Source: an uncultured Chlorobiaceae bacterium
Lineage (GTDB): Bacteria > Bacteroidota > Chlorobiia > Chlorobiales > Chlorobiaceae
Reading direction: 5' to 3'
DNA: 64,000 bases
Assembly: GCA_903871235.1 (NCBI GenBank)
Contig: CAIQGA010000025.1
Span: 1-64,000 of the forward strand
Shown: positions 9,911 through 21,154 of the stretch, one piece after another
Position numbering within the stretch: position 1 is the stretch's first letter
Layout: each line of letters opens with the position of its first letter
Notes under the pieces: generated by a model
The model's input: only the letters and a program-made list of their open reading frames with translations
What the model was told of the DNA's origin: nothing
Databases searched by the model: none
Position numbers and translations under genes: made by a program

Positions 9911-12316
9911 ATGAACCTTTGCCGTAAATTTTTTTTCATGTTCACGTTCTTGATGCTCAACACGCTCAAGAGAGAGCCAAGCCCGCTTTTCCGTATTGTA
10001 AGGGTACGCAACAGAACGGTGCTGGCGCTTTTCTTTATGATCTCCTGTGGCGGAATCCATTGTTCAGAAATTGTTCATGCGGCAAACAACAAGCAGGTTG
10101 ATGAGGGTTATCGGCTCAACTGTATCAAAATTGTCACAGAAAAAGATTTAATCGATGCAGAAAAGAGTGCGGCTGCGAACTCTTCTGATTTGGCTTTGAG
10201 TCTGAACAATATTGCAGGCATCTATTATGCACAAGGTCTCTATGCGGAAGCTGAACCACTATTTCTGCGTGCGCTTGCCATCCGCGAAAAAACCCTTGGC
10301 AGCTCTCATCCTGATCTTGCAACCAGCCTCAACAACATGGCCGAGTTGTATAAGGCTCAAAGTCGATATGTCGAGGCGGAACCACTCTACAATCGTGCGC
10401 TCGCCATCAGTGAAAAGATTGTTCCAGCAGATAATCTTGATGTAGCGGTGAGCCTGAACAATCTGGCAGAGTATAATGGTACACTCGACAAGTTTGATGT
10501 TGCAACATCGCTCTCTCTGCGTGCTCTTGCAATCCGTGAGAAGCTCCTTGGCCAAGATCATCCCGATGTAGCCATGAGTTTGAACAATCTTGGGAGGTTG
10601 TATTTTGCCCAGGGACGATATGCAGAGTGCGAGCCGCTCTTTAAACGGGCGTTGGCAATAGATGAGCGTGTACTTGGTTTAAATCATCCTGATGTTGTAA
10701 GGCCTCTGAACAACCTTGGCGAACTCTACCAAATTCAGGGAAAATACAGTGAAGCTGAGCCATTTTACCTTCGGGCACTCGCAATCCGTGAAAAAAACCT
10801 TGACCCGTTTGATCTCCATCTGTCGACAAGCCTCAATAATCTTGCGGGATTCTATTTTACTGAGGGGCGCTATACCGAGGCTGAATCACTTTACTTGCGT
10901 GCACTCGCCATTCGAGAAAAAGTGCTTGATTCCAGAGACCCTGATATCGCCACAAGTCTCAATAACCTCGGGGAGCTCTATAAAATGCAAGGTCGATACG
11001 GTGAAGCCGAACCGCTCTTCAAACGTGCATTGCTCCTTCGTGAAAATGTTTTAGGCCCTTCTCATTCCCAGGTATCCATCAGCCTGAACAGTCTTGCCGG
11101 GCTTTACTCCGTGCAGGGGAGATATGCTGAAATTGAAGTGCTCTCAAAGCGTGCTCTGGCCATCCGGGAGAGGGTTATTGGCTCCGATCAGCCTGATGTT
11201 GCCACATGCCTGAACAATCTGGCCGGGTTTTACGCTCTCCAGGGTAACTATAAAGAGGCGGAGCCGCTCTATCTGCGTGCATTGGCCACCCATGAAAAAA
11301 CATTTGGCCCGGAACACCCTCGTGTGGCGCAGCTCCTGAACAACCTTGCTGAGCTGTATAAAACCCGGGGGAGATACCAGGAAGCAACACCGCTCTACCT
11401 TCTTGCACTTGCAATCAGGGAAAAAAGCTTTGGTCTTGAGCATCCCGATGTTGCCAGGAGCCTTAATAATCTGGCAGTATTGTACCGAATCCAGGAAAAA
11501 TACAGCGAGGCCCTGCCTCTTTTGACGCGTGCACTGGCCATTCAGGAAAAAATCCTTGGAGCTGATCATCCTGATGTGGCAATGAGTTTAAATAATCTTG
11601 GCGCCCTTTACTATGTCGAGGGTCAATATGCACTGGCCGAGCCGCTTTTTAAACGGTCGCAGATCATCTTCGAAAAAACCCTCGGCCCTGACTCTCCCGA
11701 TCTTGCTTTCAGCATCAATAACATTGCGGCGCTCTATTATTCCGAAGGGCGTTACACAGAGGTCGAACCGCTCTACAGGCGTACTCTTTTGATTTTTGAG
11801 CATGCCTTTGTTTCGGATGCACCTGATGTTGCCCTCAGTCTGGATAATCTGGCTCAGTTGTTTCTTAAAGAAAAAAAGTACGCAGAGGCTGAGCCACTTT
11901 TCAGGCGATCGCTCGCCATCCGCGAAAAGATTTTTGGCTCCCTTCACCCTGATGTAGCATTAAGCCTTAATAACCTGGCCTTACTCTACAATGCCCAAGC
12001 CAAATATCGTGAGGCTGAGCCCCTTTTGAAGCGTTCACTGCAGATATGGGAAAAGACGCTTGGTACTGATCACACAAGTGTTGCGATTGGCTTGAATAAC
12101 CTTGCGATCATTTATGTTTCCGAGGGCCTGTATCAAGCGGCAGAACCCTTGTTGCAACGTTCAATTGCAATTATTGAGAAAAATCTTGGCCCGATGCATC
12201 CCAATGTAGCGACGCTCCTTGAAAATTTAGCAGTTATCAATGCGAATACCGGGCGCAAAAACGATGCTGATAAAATGGAACAACGGGCAGCAAGCATCCG
12301 TACCGTACAACGATGA
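9911..12316 (+). CDS. Tetratricopeptide-repeat protein (kinesin-light-chain-type TPR array)
   Basis: 17 copies of a ~42-aa unit (HPDVAxSLNNLAxLYxxQGRYxEAEPLxxRALAIREKxLG) after a hydrophobic N-terminus. Confidence 0.93.
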   Translation: MNLCRKFFFMFTFLMLNTLKREPSPLFRIVRVRNRTVLALFFMISCGGIHCSEIVHAANNKQVDEGYRLNCIKIVTEKDLIDAEKSAAANSSDLALSLNNIAGIYYAQGLYAEAEPLFLRALAIREKTLGSSHPDLATSLNNMAELYKAQSRYVEAEPLYNRALAISEKIVPADNLDVAVSLNNLAEYNGTLDKFDVATSLSLRALAIREKLLGQDHPDVAMSLNNLGRLYFAQGRYAECEPLFKRALAIDERVLGLNHPDVVRPLNNLGELYQIQGKYSEAEPFYLRALAIREKNLDPFDLHLSTSLNNLAGFYFTEGRYTEAESLYLRALAIREKVLDSRDPDIATSLNNLGELYKMQGRYGEAEPLFKRALLLRENVLGPSHSQVSISLNSLAGLYSVQGRYAEIEVLSKRALAIRERVIGSDQPDVATCLNNLAGFYALQGNYKEAEPLYLRALATHEKTFGPEHPRVAQLLNNLAELYKTRGRYQEATPLYLLALAIREKSFGLEHPDVARSLNNLAVLYRIQEKYSEALPLLTRALAIQEKILGADHPDVAMSLNNLGALYYVEGQYALAEPLFKRSQIIFEKTLGPDSPDLAFSINNIAALYYSEGRYTEVEPLYRRTLLIFEHAFVSDAPDVALSLDNLAQLFLKEKKYAEAEPLFRRSLAIREKIFGSLHPDVALSLNNLALLYNAQAKYREAEPLLKRSLQIWEKTLGTDHTSVAIGLNNLAIIYVSEGLYQAAEPLLQRSIAIIEKNLGPMHPNVATLLENLAVINANTGRKNDADKMEQRAASIRTVQR

Positions 12317-12394
12317 TCAGAGAATTTTATTAATGGAAGCGGAAAAAGATCCATATAAAATAATGTAAAATAAAGCAATAAACGTATAGGCATC

Positions 12395-12742
12395 ATGAAG
12401 CTTTTTGAAAAAACAGGGGTGAGAGGGTTGCTAAGGGTCTTACTGTTTATCGGCACAGCTTTTGCCGAATTTTCTGCTGTGGCACGTGCTGTCCCGCTCA
12501 AGAGCGGCGATGAAGCGGGCGGAGGCAAGGTGGCTTATATTCTGCAACAAGGGAATGTCGGCTACCTTGACACCCCTGAACAAAGCATTATTGTTGCCAA
12601 GGTTGATATAACAGGCAATCTTTTCTGGTCTGATTCAAAAATAGCATGTGAAAAACTGCCATGTCCCGGTTATATCAGCGCTTTACCCAAAGAGTTATTA
12701 CGCAAGAGAGAGGAGGTCGCAGAGTCAGCGTCGGGGAAGTAG
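12395..12742 (+). pseudogene. DUF1566-like protein, N-terminal half only
   Basis: GDEAGGGKVAYILQQGN...LFWSDSKIACEKLPCPGYISALPKELLRK aligns by eye with GDNYGGGIVFFVDKSGQ...FIWPDAQAKCSDLVSNGYSDWFLPNKEQLKQ of 40271..40753; lacks the YWSST half. Confidence 0.45.
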
Positions 12743-12911
12743 TTCGCATAGAGCTTCCATGCTGACTGGTCAGCTCAGCCAATGACAGCCTCCCGGCTAT
12801 TTCGCCTCCATGTTCACGCTTTTTTGTATGTTGGGCGACTCTCTTTTCTGGTTCCCTTATCCTGCGTTGTGGTGATAGTGAACTAACTTGTTTTAATCTA
12901 TGGGTTTTTGT

Positions 12912-14048
12912 ATGAAAATTGGCATTTCGTGTCACCATACCTATGGGGGGAGCGGGGCAATTGCGGCCGAACTTGGCAAGGCACTCGCTTCGAAGGGGCA
13001 CATCGTTCATTTTTTCAGCCAGGCGGCTCCCTTCCGGCTTGGAGCCTTTTCACGCAATATTTTTTGCCATGAGATTGAGGTGATGCACTATCCTCTTTTT
13101 GAGAGCCCTTTTTACTCTCTTGCCCTTGCCTCAAAAATTGCCGATATCGCCTATTATGAAAAGCTTGATATTGTCCATGCCCACTATGCTATTCCCCATG
13201 CCCTGAGCGCCATGCTTGCTCGTCAGATGCTTGAGGATAAGTGTGCTGCGTCGACGTGTTTCAAACTGGTAACGACGCTGCATGGTACCGATATTACGGT
13301 TGTGGGCGCAGACCGCTGGATGCAGGATGTGGTAAGGCTTGCCATCAACAAGTCTGACGGGGTGACGGCCGTGTCGGCATGGCTGAAGGAGGAGACAGTG
13401 AGGATGTTCAGTCCGAAAAAGGAGATTACGGTTATTCCAAACTTTGTTGATACCTCACTTTTTTTTCGCACTTCAAAACCGGAAATCCGTGAACAACTGG
13501 GCCTTGGGGATGAAAAGATTGTTATTCATATCTCCAATTTCAGGCCGGTAAAATGTATCGGTGACATTATCAGGGTTTTTTATGCAGTGAGCCGCCGTAC
13601 CGAGGCAACACTGCTGCTTGTGGGTGACGGGCCGGAACGCAGTGATGCTGAAATCCAGGTTCGACAGTTGGGCATTGTGGATCGGGTACGCTTTCTCGGC
13701 AAGCTTGATGATATTGTACCGTTGCTCTCTCTTGCCGATATCATGTTGATGCCGAGCAATGCAGAGTCGTTCGGCCTTGCTGCGCTTGAGGCCATGGCCT
13801 GTGGAGTGCCGGTTGTGGCTACCATGGCTGGCGGCTTTTCGGAGTTTATTGTGCCGGGAATCCACGGCTATTTGCATGCTCCGGGAGACATCAAAGCCAT
13901 GACAGAGAGTGCGCTTCTCTTGCTTTCAGACCAGGCACACTGGCTGGAGTGCTCCAACGCATGTGTCCAACAGGCAAAGCGCTACGAGACAGCTTTGCTT
14001 GTTGAGCACTACGAGGCATATTATGCGGGGCTTCTTGCTGCGTCGTAA
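12912..14048 (+). CDS. bshA: BshA-like GT4 glycosyltransferase (N-acetyl-alpha-D-glucosaminyl L-malate synthase)
   Basis: KIGISCHHTYGGSGAIAAELGKALASKGHIVHFFSQAAPFRL, HAHYAIPHALSA, TLHGTDITVVG; upstream in-frame ATG at 12900. Confidence 0.85.
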   Translation: MKIGISCHHTYGGSGAIAAELGKALASKGHIVHFFSQAAPFRLGAFSRNIFCHEIEVMHYPLFESPFYSLALASKIADIAYYEKLDIVHAHYAIPHALSAMLARQMLEDKCAASTCFKLVTTLHGTDITVVGADRWMQDVVRLAINKSDGVTAVSAWLKEETVRMFSPKKEITVIPNFVDTSLFFRTSKPEIREQLGLGDEKIVIHISNFRPVKCIGDIIRVFYAVSRRTEATLLLVGDGPERSDAEIQVRQLGIVDRVRFLGKLDDIVPLLSLADIMLMPSNAESFGLAALEAMACGVPVVATMAGGFSEFIVPGIHGYLHAPGDIKAMTESALLLLSDQAHWLECSNACVQQAKRYETALLVEHYEAYYAGLLAAS

Positions 14049-14068
14049 CTGCGGTACCTCTCTCTTTA

Positions 14069-15097
14069 TCAGTAGCGCTTGGTCGTCAGAAGGACACTCC
14101 GGTATTTTTCAAGGTTTTCGAGGACCTCTCCCGTGCCTCTGGCGACAGCGGTAAGGGGATCTTCGCTGATATGCACGGCAAGCTTTGTTTCTTCGCTGAT
14201 TCTTTTGTCGAGCCCCTTAATGAGCGATCCACCGCCGGCAAGGAAAAGTCCACGATCAAAAATATCGGCCGAAAGTTCCGGTTTGGTTACTTCAAGGCTT
14301 TTCTTGATTGACGTGATGATCTGGCTGATCGGGGTGGAAATGGCTTCCCTGATAGTTGCTGAGTTGACCTCACGCTCTTCGGGAAGGGCGGTTACAAGGT
14401 TTCTGCCTCTGACCATCATGGTAAGCTCTTTTTCCAGCTTATAGGCTGATGCAATTTTTATTTTCACATCTTCTGCAGTACGTTCACCGATGGCGAGGCT
14501 GTATGCCTTGCGGAAGTGACGGACAATCGCGTTGGTGATATCGGTTCCGGCAACCCTGAGCGACTCGCCAGATGCAATGCCGCCGAGTGAAATAACGGCA
14601 ATCTCCGTTGTGCCGCCTCCGATATCAACAATCATATTACCCATTGGTTCCTTGACGTCAAGCCCGATACCGATTGCTGCGGCCATCGGTTCAGTCACCA
14701 GATAGACCTCTTTGGCTCCGACATGCTCGGCAGAGTCGCGTACTGCCCTCTTTTCAACTTCGGTGATACCTGACGGAATGCCGATGACCATCCTGCGGAT
14801 GCCGAATGAAAACTGGGTTTTGGTTTTATTGATTAATCCCTTGATTAACTCCTCTGTTGCCTCATAATCGGCAATGACACCGTTAGCAAGCGGCCGGATT
14901 GTCAAAATGCCCGGATGGGTTTTTTCATGCATAAGAAGAGCTTCATGTCCGATAGCCACAATCTTCCCCGTATTGCGCTCACGGGCAACAATTGAAGGCT
15001 CATTTAAAATCACGCCCTGACCTCGGATAAAAATCAACGTGTTCGCCGTTCCGAGATCAATGGCGATATCGCGGAACAGATTGCTGAAAAAGCTCAT
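14069..15097 (-). CDS. mreB: Rod shape-determining protein MreB
   Basis: AIDLGTANTLIFIRGQGVILNEPSIVA, DIGGGTTEIAVISLGGI. Confidence 0.98.
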   Translation of the reverse strand: MSFFSNLFRDIAIDLGTANTLIFIRGQGVILNEPSIVARERNTGKIVAIGHEALLMHEKTHPGILTIRPLANGVIADYEATEELIKGLINKTKTQFSFGIRRMVIGIPSGITEVEKRAVRDSAEHVGAKEVYLVTEPMAAAIGIGLDVKEPMGNMIVDIGGGTTEIAVISLGGIASGESLRVAGTDITNAIVRHFRKAYSLAIGERTAEDVKIKIASAYKLEKELTMMVRGRNLVTALPEEREVNSATIREAISTPISQIITSIKKSLEVTKPELSADIFDRGLFLAGGGSLIKGLDKRISEETKLAVHISEDPLTAVARGTGEVLENLEKYRSVLLTTKRY

Positions 15098-15357
15098 GGT
15101 ATCATGGTTCTATACTGTCTCTCATAGTGGCTTGGAACGGAGCCGATTCAGGCTATATTCCAAGGGTTCAACTGAATCTCTAAAGGTAGATTAATGCAAC
15201 TTTTTTTCAAATCAAAAAATTGTTTCCTTTACCACTTTTTTTTAACGTGTTTTCGCTGCTTTTTGGCTTGCAGAGCGGGGTTTCGATAAATAAAGTTCTT
15301 GAGTTACATTGTTCCGGAAGAATTTTTGAGGCCAGATAATCAAAAAAGAGGCAAGAA

Positions 15358-16644
15358 GTGTTGCGCATATATCGTTTTGCTGAAGAACGTTCAGCCCTGA
15401 AAGAACAATTGGGCCGGGGTGTTGTTTTTGACGGTTCCGTTCAGACGGCTGTTGAAGAAATTTTGTTGCAGGTGCGCCAGCGTGGAGATGGTGCTGTGCT
15501 CGATTATACAGAGCGCTTTCAGGGAGTCCGGTTGATTGATATGCAGGTTTCTGCGGATGCAATACAGGATGCTTTTGAGCGTGCAGATCCTGCTTTTCTT
15601 GTTGTACTTGAGGAGGCATACCGCAATATTGTCTGCTTTCATCAGCATGAGGTGGAGAAAAGTTTTTTTTATGAGTCCGATGGGGGAGTCTTGCTCGGTC
15701 AGCGGGTAACTCCCATGGAGCGAGCCCTGCTTTATGTTCCGGGCGGACAGGCATCCTACCCCTCCTCAGTGCTTATGAATGCCGCACCGGCAAAAGTGGC
15801 CGGAGTCAAGCATATTTTTATGACGACTCCCTGTGATGCTTCGGGAGAGGTCAGTCCCAATATACTTGCTGCTGCCGCAGTTGCCGGCATTGATTCTGTC
15901 TACAAACTTGGTGGAGCCCAGGCAATAGCGGCTTTTGCATACGGAACGGAGACCATCGGCAAGGTTGACATTATCACAGGCCCGGGTAACAAATATGTGG
16001 CTATGGCCAAGAAGCAACTTTTTGGCCATGTCGCCATCGACAGTATAGCAGGTCCCTCTGAAGTGGTTATTATTGCTGACGAATTGGCTAATGCGGAGTT
16101 TATTGCCCTTGACCTGTTTGCCCAGGCAGAGCATGACGCGGACGCATCAGCGGTGCTTATCACTCCCTCGGAATCGCTGGCCGAGGCAGTAAGGGAGTGT
16201 GTGGCAGCACGCCTGCCATCAATGCTTCGGCGTGAAATTATTGCCTCTTCGCTCCAGCATAATGGTGCCATTGTGCTCGTCAGCTCACTTCAAGAGGCAT
16301 GCACGGTCTCCGACATGATAGCTCCCGAGCATCTCGAACTGCATGTTGAACATCCTTGGGAAATTTTGCCTGATATTCATCATGCTGGCGCTATTTTTAT
16401 GGGTGGCTACTCTTGCGAGACCGTTGGCGACTATTTTGCCGGGCCAAATCACACCTTGCCGACCAATGGCACGGCACGGTTTTTTTCACCGCTTTCGGTG
16501 CGTGACTTTGTCAAGCATACCTCAATCATCTCCTATTCAAAACAGCAGATGCTGCGTTGTGGAGAAAAAATTGCGGCTTTTGCTGATCGTGAAGGGCTTC
16601 AGGCTCACGGCGAGGCCGTCCGGGCAAGATTGAGGACGCTATGA
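15358..16644 (+). CDS. hisD: Histidinol dehydrogenase
   Basis: [65 protein letters not shown]. Confidence 0.97.
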   Translation: MLRIYRFAEERSALKEQLGRGVVFDGSVQTAVEEILLQVRQRGDGAVLDYTERFQGVRLIDMQVSADAIQDAFERADPAFLVVLEEAYRNIVCFHQHEVEKSFFYESDGGVLLGQRVTPMERALLYVPGGQASYPSSVLMNAAPAKVAGVKHIFMTTPCDASGEVSPNILAAAAVAGIDSVYKLGGAQAIAAFAYGTETIGKVDIITGPGNKYVAMAKKQLFGHVAIDSIAGPSEVVIIADELANAEFIALDLFAQAEHDADASAVLITPSESLAEAVRECVAARLPSMLRREIIASSLQHNGAIVLVSSLQEACTVSDMIAPEHLELHVEHPWEILPDIHHAGAIFMGGYSCETVGDYFAGPNHTLPTNGTARFFSPLSVRDFVKHTSIISYSKQQMLRCGEKIAAFADREGLQAHGEAVRARLRTL

Positions 16645-17666
16645 GAGCTGGTGATTTTGATTACGAATTGCCGGAGGAGAGGATTGCAAAATATCCGCCT
16701 CTGGAGCGTGGTTCGACCCGTCTACTGGTGGTTGACCGCCACTCTGGTGCCCTTGAGCACACCTCTTATGCCAGCCTTGATGCTTTTTTGCAGCAGGGAG
16801 ATCTGCTTGTGCTTAACAATACAAAAGTTATCCGTGCCAGGCTTTTTGCGTGCAAACCGACTGGTGCAAAGATTGAGCTGATGCTTCTTGAGAAGCATTG
16901 CGAGGAGCAAAATCTTGTGCTCTATCGCGGAAAGCTGAAAAAAGGTGACAAGCTCGTGGCGCACGATCATGAACTACTGGTGACAGAGCTTGTCGATCAT
17001 GGAATTGCCCGTATAGCCCTCTGTGGCGAGCAATCACTCATCGGGCTTTTTGAGCGTTTCGGGGGAGTGCCCATTCCTCCTTATCTTAAACGGGAGGCAG
17101 AAGAGGTTGATCGTGAGCGTTACCAGACGGTGTTTGCTGAATTGCCGGGCTCGGTAGCGGCACCGACAGCCTCCCTGAATATGACTGCCGAACTGCTTGA
17201 AAAACTTCGCATCAAGGGTGTTGATGTTGTTTCCCTGACGCTGCATGTCGGTTTGGGTACCTTTCTTCCGGTCAGGGTAGATGCGCTTGAGGAGCATGTC
17301 ATGCACCGTGAGTTTTATTCAATACCGCCAGAGTGCGCTGAAAAAATCCGCAGGATAAAAACGGCTGGCGGAAGGGTTATTGCTGTTGGTACTACTGTTA
17401 CGAGAGCGCTGGAACATGCCGGAGAGCGCATTGATTGCTTTGAGGGAGAAGAGCCGTTGAGAGGTGAAGCAGACATTTTTATCCATCCCGGCTATCAATT
17501 CCGCATTATTGATCGACTTTTGACCAACTTTCATGCGCCACGATCAACCGTACTCATGCTTACAGCCGCATTTGCCGGCCCCGACAAGCTGCGCAATGCT
17601 TACCGTGAAGCGCTTGACCAGGGGTACAATTTTCTCAGTTATGGTGACAGCATGTTTATTGCTTAG
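16641..17666 (+). CDS. queA: S-adenosylmethionine:tRNA ribosyltransferase-isomerase QueA
   Basis: [60 protein letters not shown] overlap with hisD. Confidence 0.97.
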   Translation: MRAGDFDYELPEERIAKYPPLERGSTRLLVVDRHSGALEHTSYASLDAFLQQGDLLVLNNTKVIRARLFACKPTGAKIELMLLEKHCEEQNLVLYRGKLKKGDKLVAHDHELLVTELVDHGIARIALCGEQSLIGLFERFGGVPIPPYLKREAEEVDRERYQTVFAELPGSVAAPTASLNMTAELLEKLRIKGVDVVSLTLHVGLGTFLPVRVDALEEHVMHREFYSIPPECAEKIRRIKTAGGRVIAVGTTVTRALEHAGERIDCFEGEEPLRGEADIFIHPGYQFRIIDRLLTNFHAPRSTVLMLTAAFAGPDKLRNAYREALDQGYNFLSYGDSMFIA

Positions 17667-17907
17667 GATTTTGTTTTCTTCAATCGCTTCAATCGCGGCT
17701 CTGCCTTAGATAGAAAGGTAAAAGCTGCCGTTATCCTGAAAAAAATAGTCGTTACCGCCGTGGTTGAAAAGGGCCTCTCTTGTTTATAAAAGGGAGGTAT
17801 GGTATTTTTGAAGTTGTTCGCTTGTTGCGTGACAGCAGAGAAGCCTTCCCGGCATTTTCTCGAAGTACATTTGTTTCAAACATACATAACACAGGGAGAT
17901 TGACCTT

Positions 17908-20478
17908 ATGAGTCTTGTAGACCAGTATCGCGCGCATACCGAAGAGAGAGCAAAGCTCAGCATTCCACCCTTGCCATTGACAGTCGAGCAGACTCGTTTG
18001 CTTGTTGGTTTGCTCCAGCAGGAAAGTGTCGGGGAAAAAGAGTATCTGCTTGACCTGTTTTGTGAGCATGTCAGCCCGGGTGTTGATGAGGCTGCATTTG
18101 AAAAAGCAGCTTTTCTTGATGCCCTTCTCAAGGGAACAGCATCCTGCACAGTGATTGACAAGGTTGAAGCGGTCAGAATTTTGGGCACCATGCTTGGTGG
18201 CTATAATGTCAAGCCTCTTGTTGATGCGCTCAGCCATGACGATCTGGCAATATGCCGTGAAGCCGCTGCGATGCTGAAAAATACCCTTTTGGTTTACGAT
18301 CTCTTTGATGTTGTCGTTGAGCTTTCAAAAACGAATTCCTATGCGGAAGAGGTGCTCAAATCATGGGCTGATGCAGAATGGTTTACTTCAAAGCCTGCGC
18401 TTCCTGACAAAATGACCCTTACGGTTTTCAAGGTGCCCGGTGAAACCAATACGGACGATCTCTCGCCGGCCAGTGAGGCTTTTACTCGCAGTGATATCCC
18501 CCTTCATGCACGTTGCATGCTTGGCACCAAAATAACTGATCCGATAGGGACTATTGCCGGGCTTAAAACAAAAGGTTATCCGCTTGCTTATGTGGGCGAT
18601 GTTGTCGGTACAGGGTCGAGCAGGAAGTCGGGCATAAATTCGGTGCAGTGGCATATTGGTAACGATATTGCGTCCGTACCCAACAAACGGACTGGCGGTG
18701 TGGTGATTGGAAGTACCATTGCCCCTATTTTTTTCAATACGGCTGAGGACTCAGGTGCTTTGCCGATCCAGGCCGATGTAACAGCAATGGAGATGGGGGA
18801 TGTTATTGATGTTTTTCTTTCGAGTGGTACCATAGAAAAAAACGGTGAGGTCATTGCACGTTTTGAACTTTCTCCCAATACCATTGCTGATGAGGTGCGC
18901 GCTGGAGGGCGTATTCCGCTGATTATTGGCCGAACCCTGACCAGAAAGGCGCGGAAAGCGATTGGATTGGGTGAAGACACGCTTTTCCTTCGTCCAGAAC
19001 AGCCTGCGGACAGTGGGAAAGGGTACACGCTTGCACAAAAAATGATTGGCAAGGCATGCGGTTTGCCGGGTGTTCGTCCGGGGATGTACGTTGAACCTGA
19101 AACGCTGACGGTTGGCTCACAGGATACAACGGGCGCCATGACCCGTGACGAGGTAAAAGAGTTTGCCGCACTGAGCTTCAGCGCAGATCTTGTCATGCAG
19201 AGTTTTTGTCATACCTCAGCCTATCCCAAGCCTTCCGATGTAAAGTTGCACCGCAGCCTTCCCTACTTTATCATGAGCAGGGGCGGAGTTTCGCTTAAAC
19301 CAGGAGACGGAGTCATTCATACCTGGTTGAACCGTATGGTCTTGCCCGATACGCTCGGCACCGGTGCTGACTCCCATACCCGCTTTCCAATTGGGATATC
19401 CTTTCCCGCAGGTTCCGGGCTTGTCGCTTTTGCCGGTGTCACCGGCTCCATGCCACTCAACGTTCCTGAATCGGTGCTCGTGCGTTTTACGGGTGAACTG
19501 CAGAAAGGGATCACGCTGCGGGATCTTGTCAACGCCATTCCTTATGTGGCCATCAAGCAGGGATTGCTGACGGTTGAAAAGAAAGGGAAGAAAAACGTTT
19601 TTGCCGGACGTATCCTTGAAATCGAGGGGTTGCCGAAGCTCAAGGTTGAGCAGGCTTTTGAACTCAGTGATGCTTCTGCTGAGCGGAGCGCTGCGGCATG
19701 TACCGTAAGGCTCGATAAAGAGCCCGTCATTGAATATCTCAGCTCAAACATCACATTGCTCGAACAAATGATTGAAGAGGGCTACGGCGACGCAGAGACC
19801 CTTCAGCGGCGTATCGACAAAATGAAGGTATGGCTTCAAAACCCGACACTCCTTGAGCCTGATGTTGATGCCGAGTATGCCGCAGTGCTTGAAATTGATA
19901 TGAGCAAAATTACCGAACCGATTCTTGCCTGCCCAAACGACCCTGACGATGTCATGACGCTTGGTGAGGTACTGCTTGATGGCAACAAACCAAAAGTCAT
20001 CGATGAGGTCTTTGTCGGAAGCTGCATGACCAACATTGGCCATTTCCGCGCTCTTGGTGAAATTTTGCGGAATCAGGGTGTCGCGCCTGTCAAGCTATGG
20101 ATTGTTCCTCCCACGAAAATGGATATGATAAAATTGGTCGGAGAGGGGTATTACTCTATATTTGGTGCCTCGGGAGCCCGTATTGAACGTCCGGGATGTT
20201 CGCTCTGTATGGGTAATCAGGCAAGGGTCGCCGATAATGCCGTTGTTTTTTCAACCAGTACCAGAAACTTCGATAATCGAATGGGTACCGGTGCGCAGGT
20301 CTATCTTGGTTCAGCGGAACTTGCCGCTGTTTGCGCACTTCTCGGCCATTTACCCAATAGAGATGAGTATATGGAGATTTTCAGCAGACACCTCTCTGAT
20401 GGAAAGGAAGAGAACATTTATCAATATCTCAACTTTCATAAGCTCGAAAAATCAGAATTAGAGTTGCTTGTTGAGTAA
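17908..20478 (+). CDS. acnB: Aconitate hydratase B
   Basis: 856 aa; [73 protein letters not shown]. Confidence 0.97.
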   Translation: MSLVDQYRAHTEERAKLSIPPLPLTVEQTRLLVGLLQQESVGEKEYLLDLFCEHVSPGVDEAAFEKAAFLDALLKGTASCTVIDKVEAVRILGTMLGGYNVKPLVDALSHDDLAICREAAAMLKNTLLVYDLFDVVVELSKTNSYAEEVLKSWADAEWFTSKPALPDKMTLTVFKVPGETNTDDLSPASEAFTRSDIPLHARCMLGTKITDPIGTIAGLKTKGYPLAYVGDVVGTGSSRKSGINSVQWHIGNDIASVPNKRTGGVVIGSTIAPIFFNTAEDSGALPIQADVTAMEMGDVIDVFLSSGTIEKNGEVIARFELSPNTIADEVRAGGRIPLIIGRTLTRKARKAIGLGEDTLFLRPEQPADSGKGYTLAQKMIGKACGLPGVRPGMYVEPETLTVGSQDTTGAMTRDEVKEFAALSFSADLVMQSFCHTSAYPKPSDVKLHRSLPYFIMSRGGVSLKPGDGVIHTWLNRMVLPDTLGTGADSHTRFPIGISFPAGSGLVAFAGVTGSMPLNVPESVLVRFTGELQKGITLRDLVNAIPYVAIKQGLLTVEKKGKKNVFAGRILEIEGLPKLKVEQAFELSDASAERSAAACTVRLDKEPVIEYLSSNITLLEQMIEEGYGDAETLQRRIDKMKVWLQNPTLLEPDVDAEYAAVLEIDMSKITEPILACPNDPDDVMTLGEVLLDGNKPKVIDEVFVGSCMTNIGHFRALGEILRNQGVAPVKLWIVPPTKMDMIKLVGEGYYSIFGASGARIERPGCSLCMGNQARVADNAVVFSTSTRNFDNRMGTGAQVYLGSAELAAVCALLGHLPNRDEYMEIFSRHLSDGKEENIYQYLNFHKLEKSELELLVE

Positions 20479-20619
20479 AAAAAACATTTATTAAGGCGGG
20501 ATGTGAAATTTTTTTGCATATTCCGCCATACAGTAGGCTTTTGAAAAGTCGCTGTTTTTTTTTATTATTCGAGAGCTGATGAAGCTGTCAATTATCAAAC
20601 AACAAAAATAATAATAGCA

Positions 20620-20823
20620 ATGAAAAAACTTTTCATTTTCCTCTTTCTTTTGAGCTCAGTTGGTATCGTTGGCTGCGCAAAAAAAGCTGAAGCTCCTGTC
20701 GAAGCTCCTGTCGAAGCACCTGCAGCACCAGCAGCAGAGGCACCAGCAGCACCTGCAGCACCTGCAGCAGAGGCACCAGCAGCACCTGCAGCACCTGCAG
20801 CAGAAGCACCAGCAGCAAAATAA
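20620..20823 (+). CDS. Small Ala/Pro/Glu-rich lipoprotein
   Basis: MKKLFIFLFLLSSVGIVGC lipobox followed by EAPV/EAPAAPAAPAA repeats; 67 aa. Confidence 0.75.
   Translation: MKKLFIFLFLLSSVGIVGCAKKAEAPVEAPVEAPAAPAAEAPAAPAAPAAEAPAAPAAPAAEAPAAK
20689..20820 (+). repeat. In-frame tandem repeats (12-nt gaagctcctgtc x2, then ~33-nt gcaccagcagcacctgcagcacctgcagcagag units)
   Basis: Directly visible in the nucleotide sequence. Confidence 0.9.
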
Positions 20824-20850
20824 GTTTCCGGCTTCCCGGTTTCTTATGAC

Positions 20851-20887
20851 AAAGAGACAGAACGAAAGTTCTGTCTCTTTTTTTTTT
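20851..20887 (+). terminator. Rho-independent terminator after the lipoprotein gene
   Basis: aaagagacagaacgaaagttctgtctctttttttttt: 11-bp perfect stem, GAAA tetraloop, T-run. Confidence 0.93.
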
Positions 20888-21007
20888 GTTTGAACAGGTA
20901 TAAAATGGCAGCTATAGCTTATTGTGCGGCAGTGTGAATCCGGGAAATGGAAAGTGGCCAAGCCTGAAAAAGGGGAATTGAATCGAAGGGTCTAATTGAA
21001 TTTTCGG

Positions 21008-21048
21008 ACAAAAAAAAAGAGGGAACTCTCGTTCGCTCTTTTTTTTGT
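21008..21048 (-). terminator. Hairpin terminator downstream of tRNA cluster (A/T runs on both sides)
   Basis: aaaaaaaaagagggaactctcgttcgctctttttttt; stem with one mismatch, located 3' of tRNA-Gln on minus strand. Confidence 0.7.
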
Positions 21049-21053
21049 TTTGC

Positions 21054-21126
21054 TGAGGAGGCAGGACTCGAACCTGCAAATTGCCTGATCCAGAATCAGG
21101 AGCCTTACCAATTTGGCCACTCCTCA
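21054..21126 (-). tRNA. tRNA-Gln (anticodon CTG)
   Basis: Reverse complement TGAGGAGTGGCCAAATTGGTAAGGCTCCTGATTCTGGATCAGGCAATTTGCAGGTTCGAGTCCTGCCTCCTCA folds as a cloverleaf. Confidence 0.93.
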
Positions 21127-21154
21127 ATGGTGACCTGAAGAAATGAGAACTTTG

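Noticed and set aside
10170-12300. Regular repeats that could suggest a CRISPR-like array
   Set aside because: Repeats are ~126 bp, coding, without spacers; they are TPR units
20633-20818. Leu/Val-rich antisense ORFs over the lipoprotein repeats
   Set aside because: Translation of the repeat on the other strand; the plus-strand frame has a signal peptide, lipobox and terminator
20689-20820. CAG-rich tandem repeat as a CRISPR or satellite
   Set aside because: Contiguous in-frame repeat within a lipoprotein gene, no unique spacers
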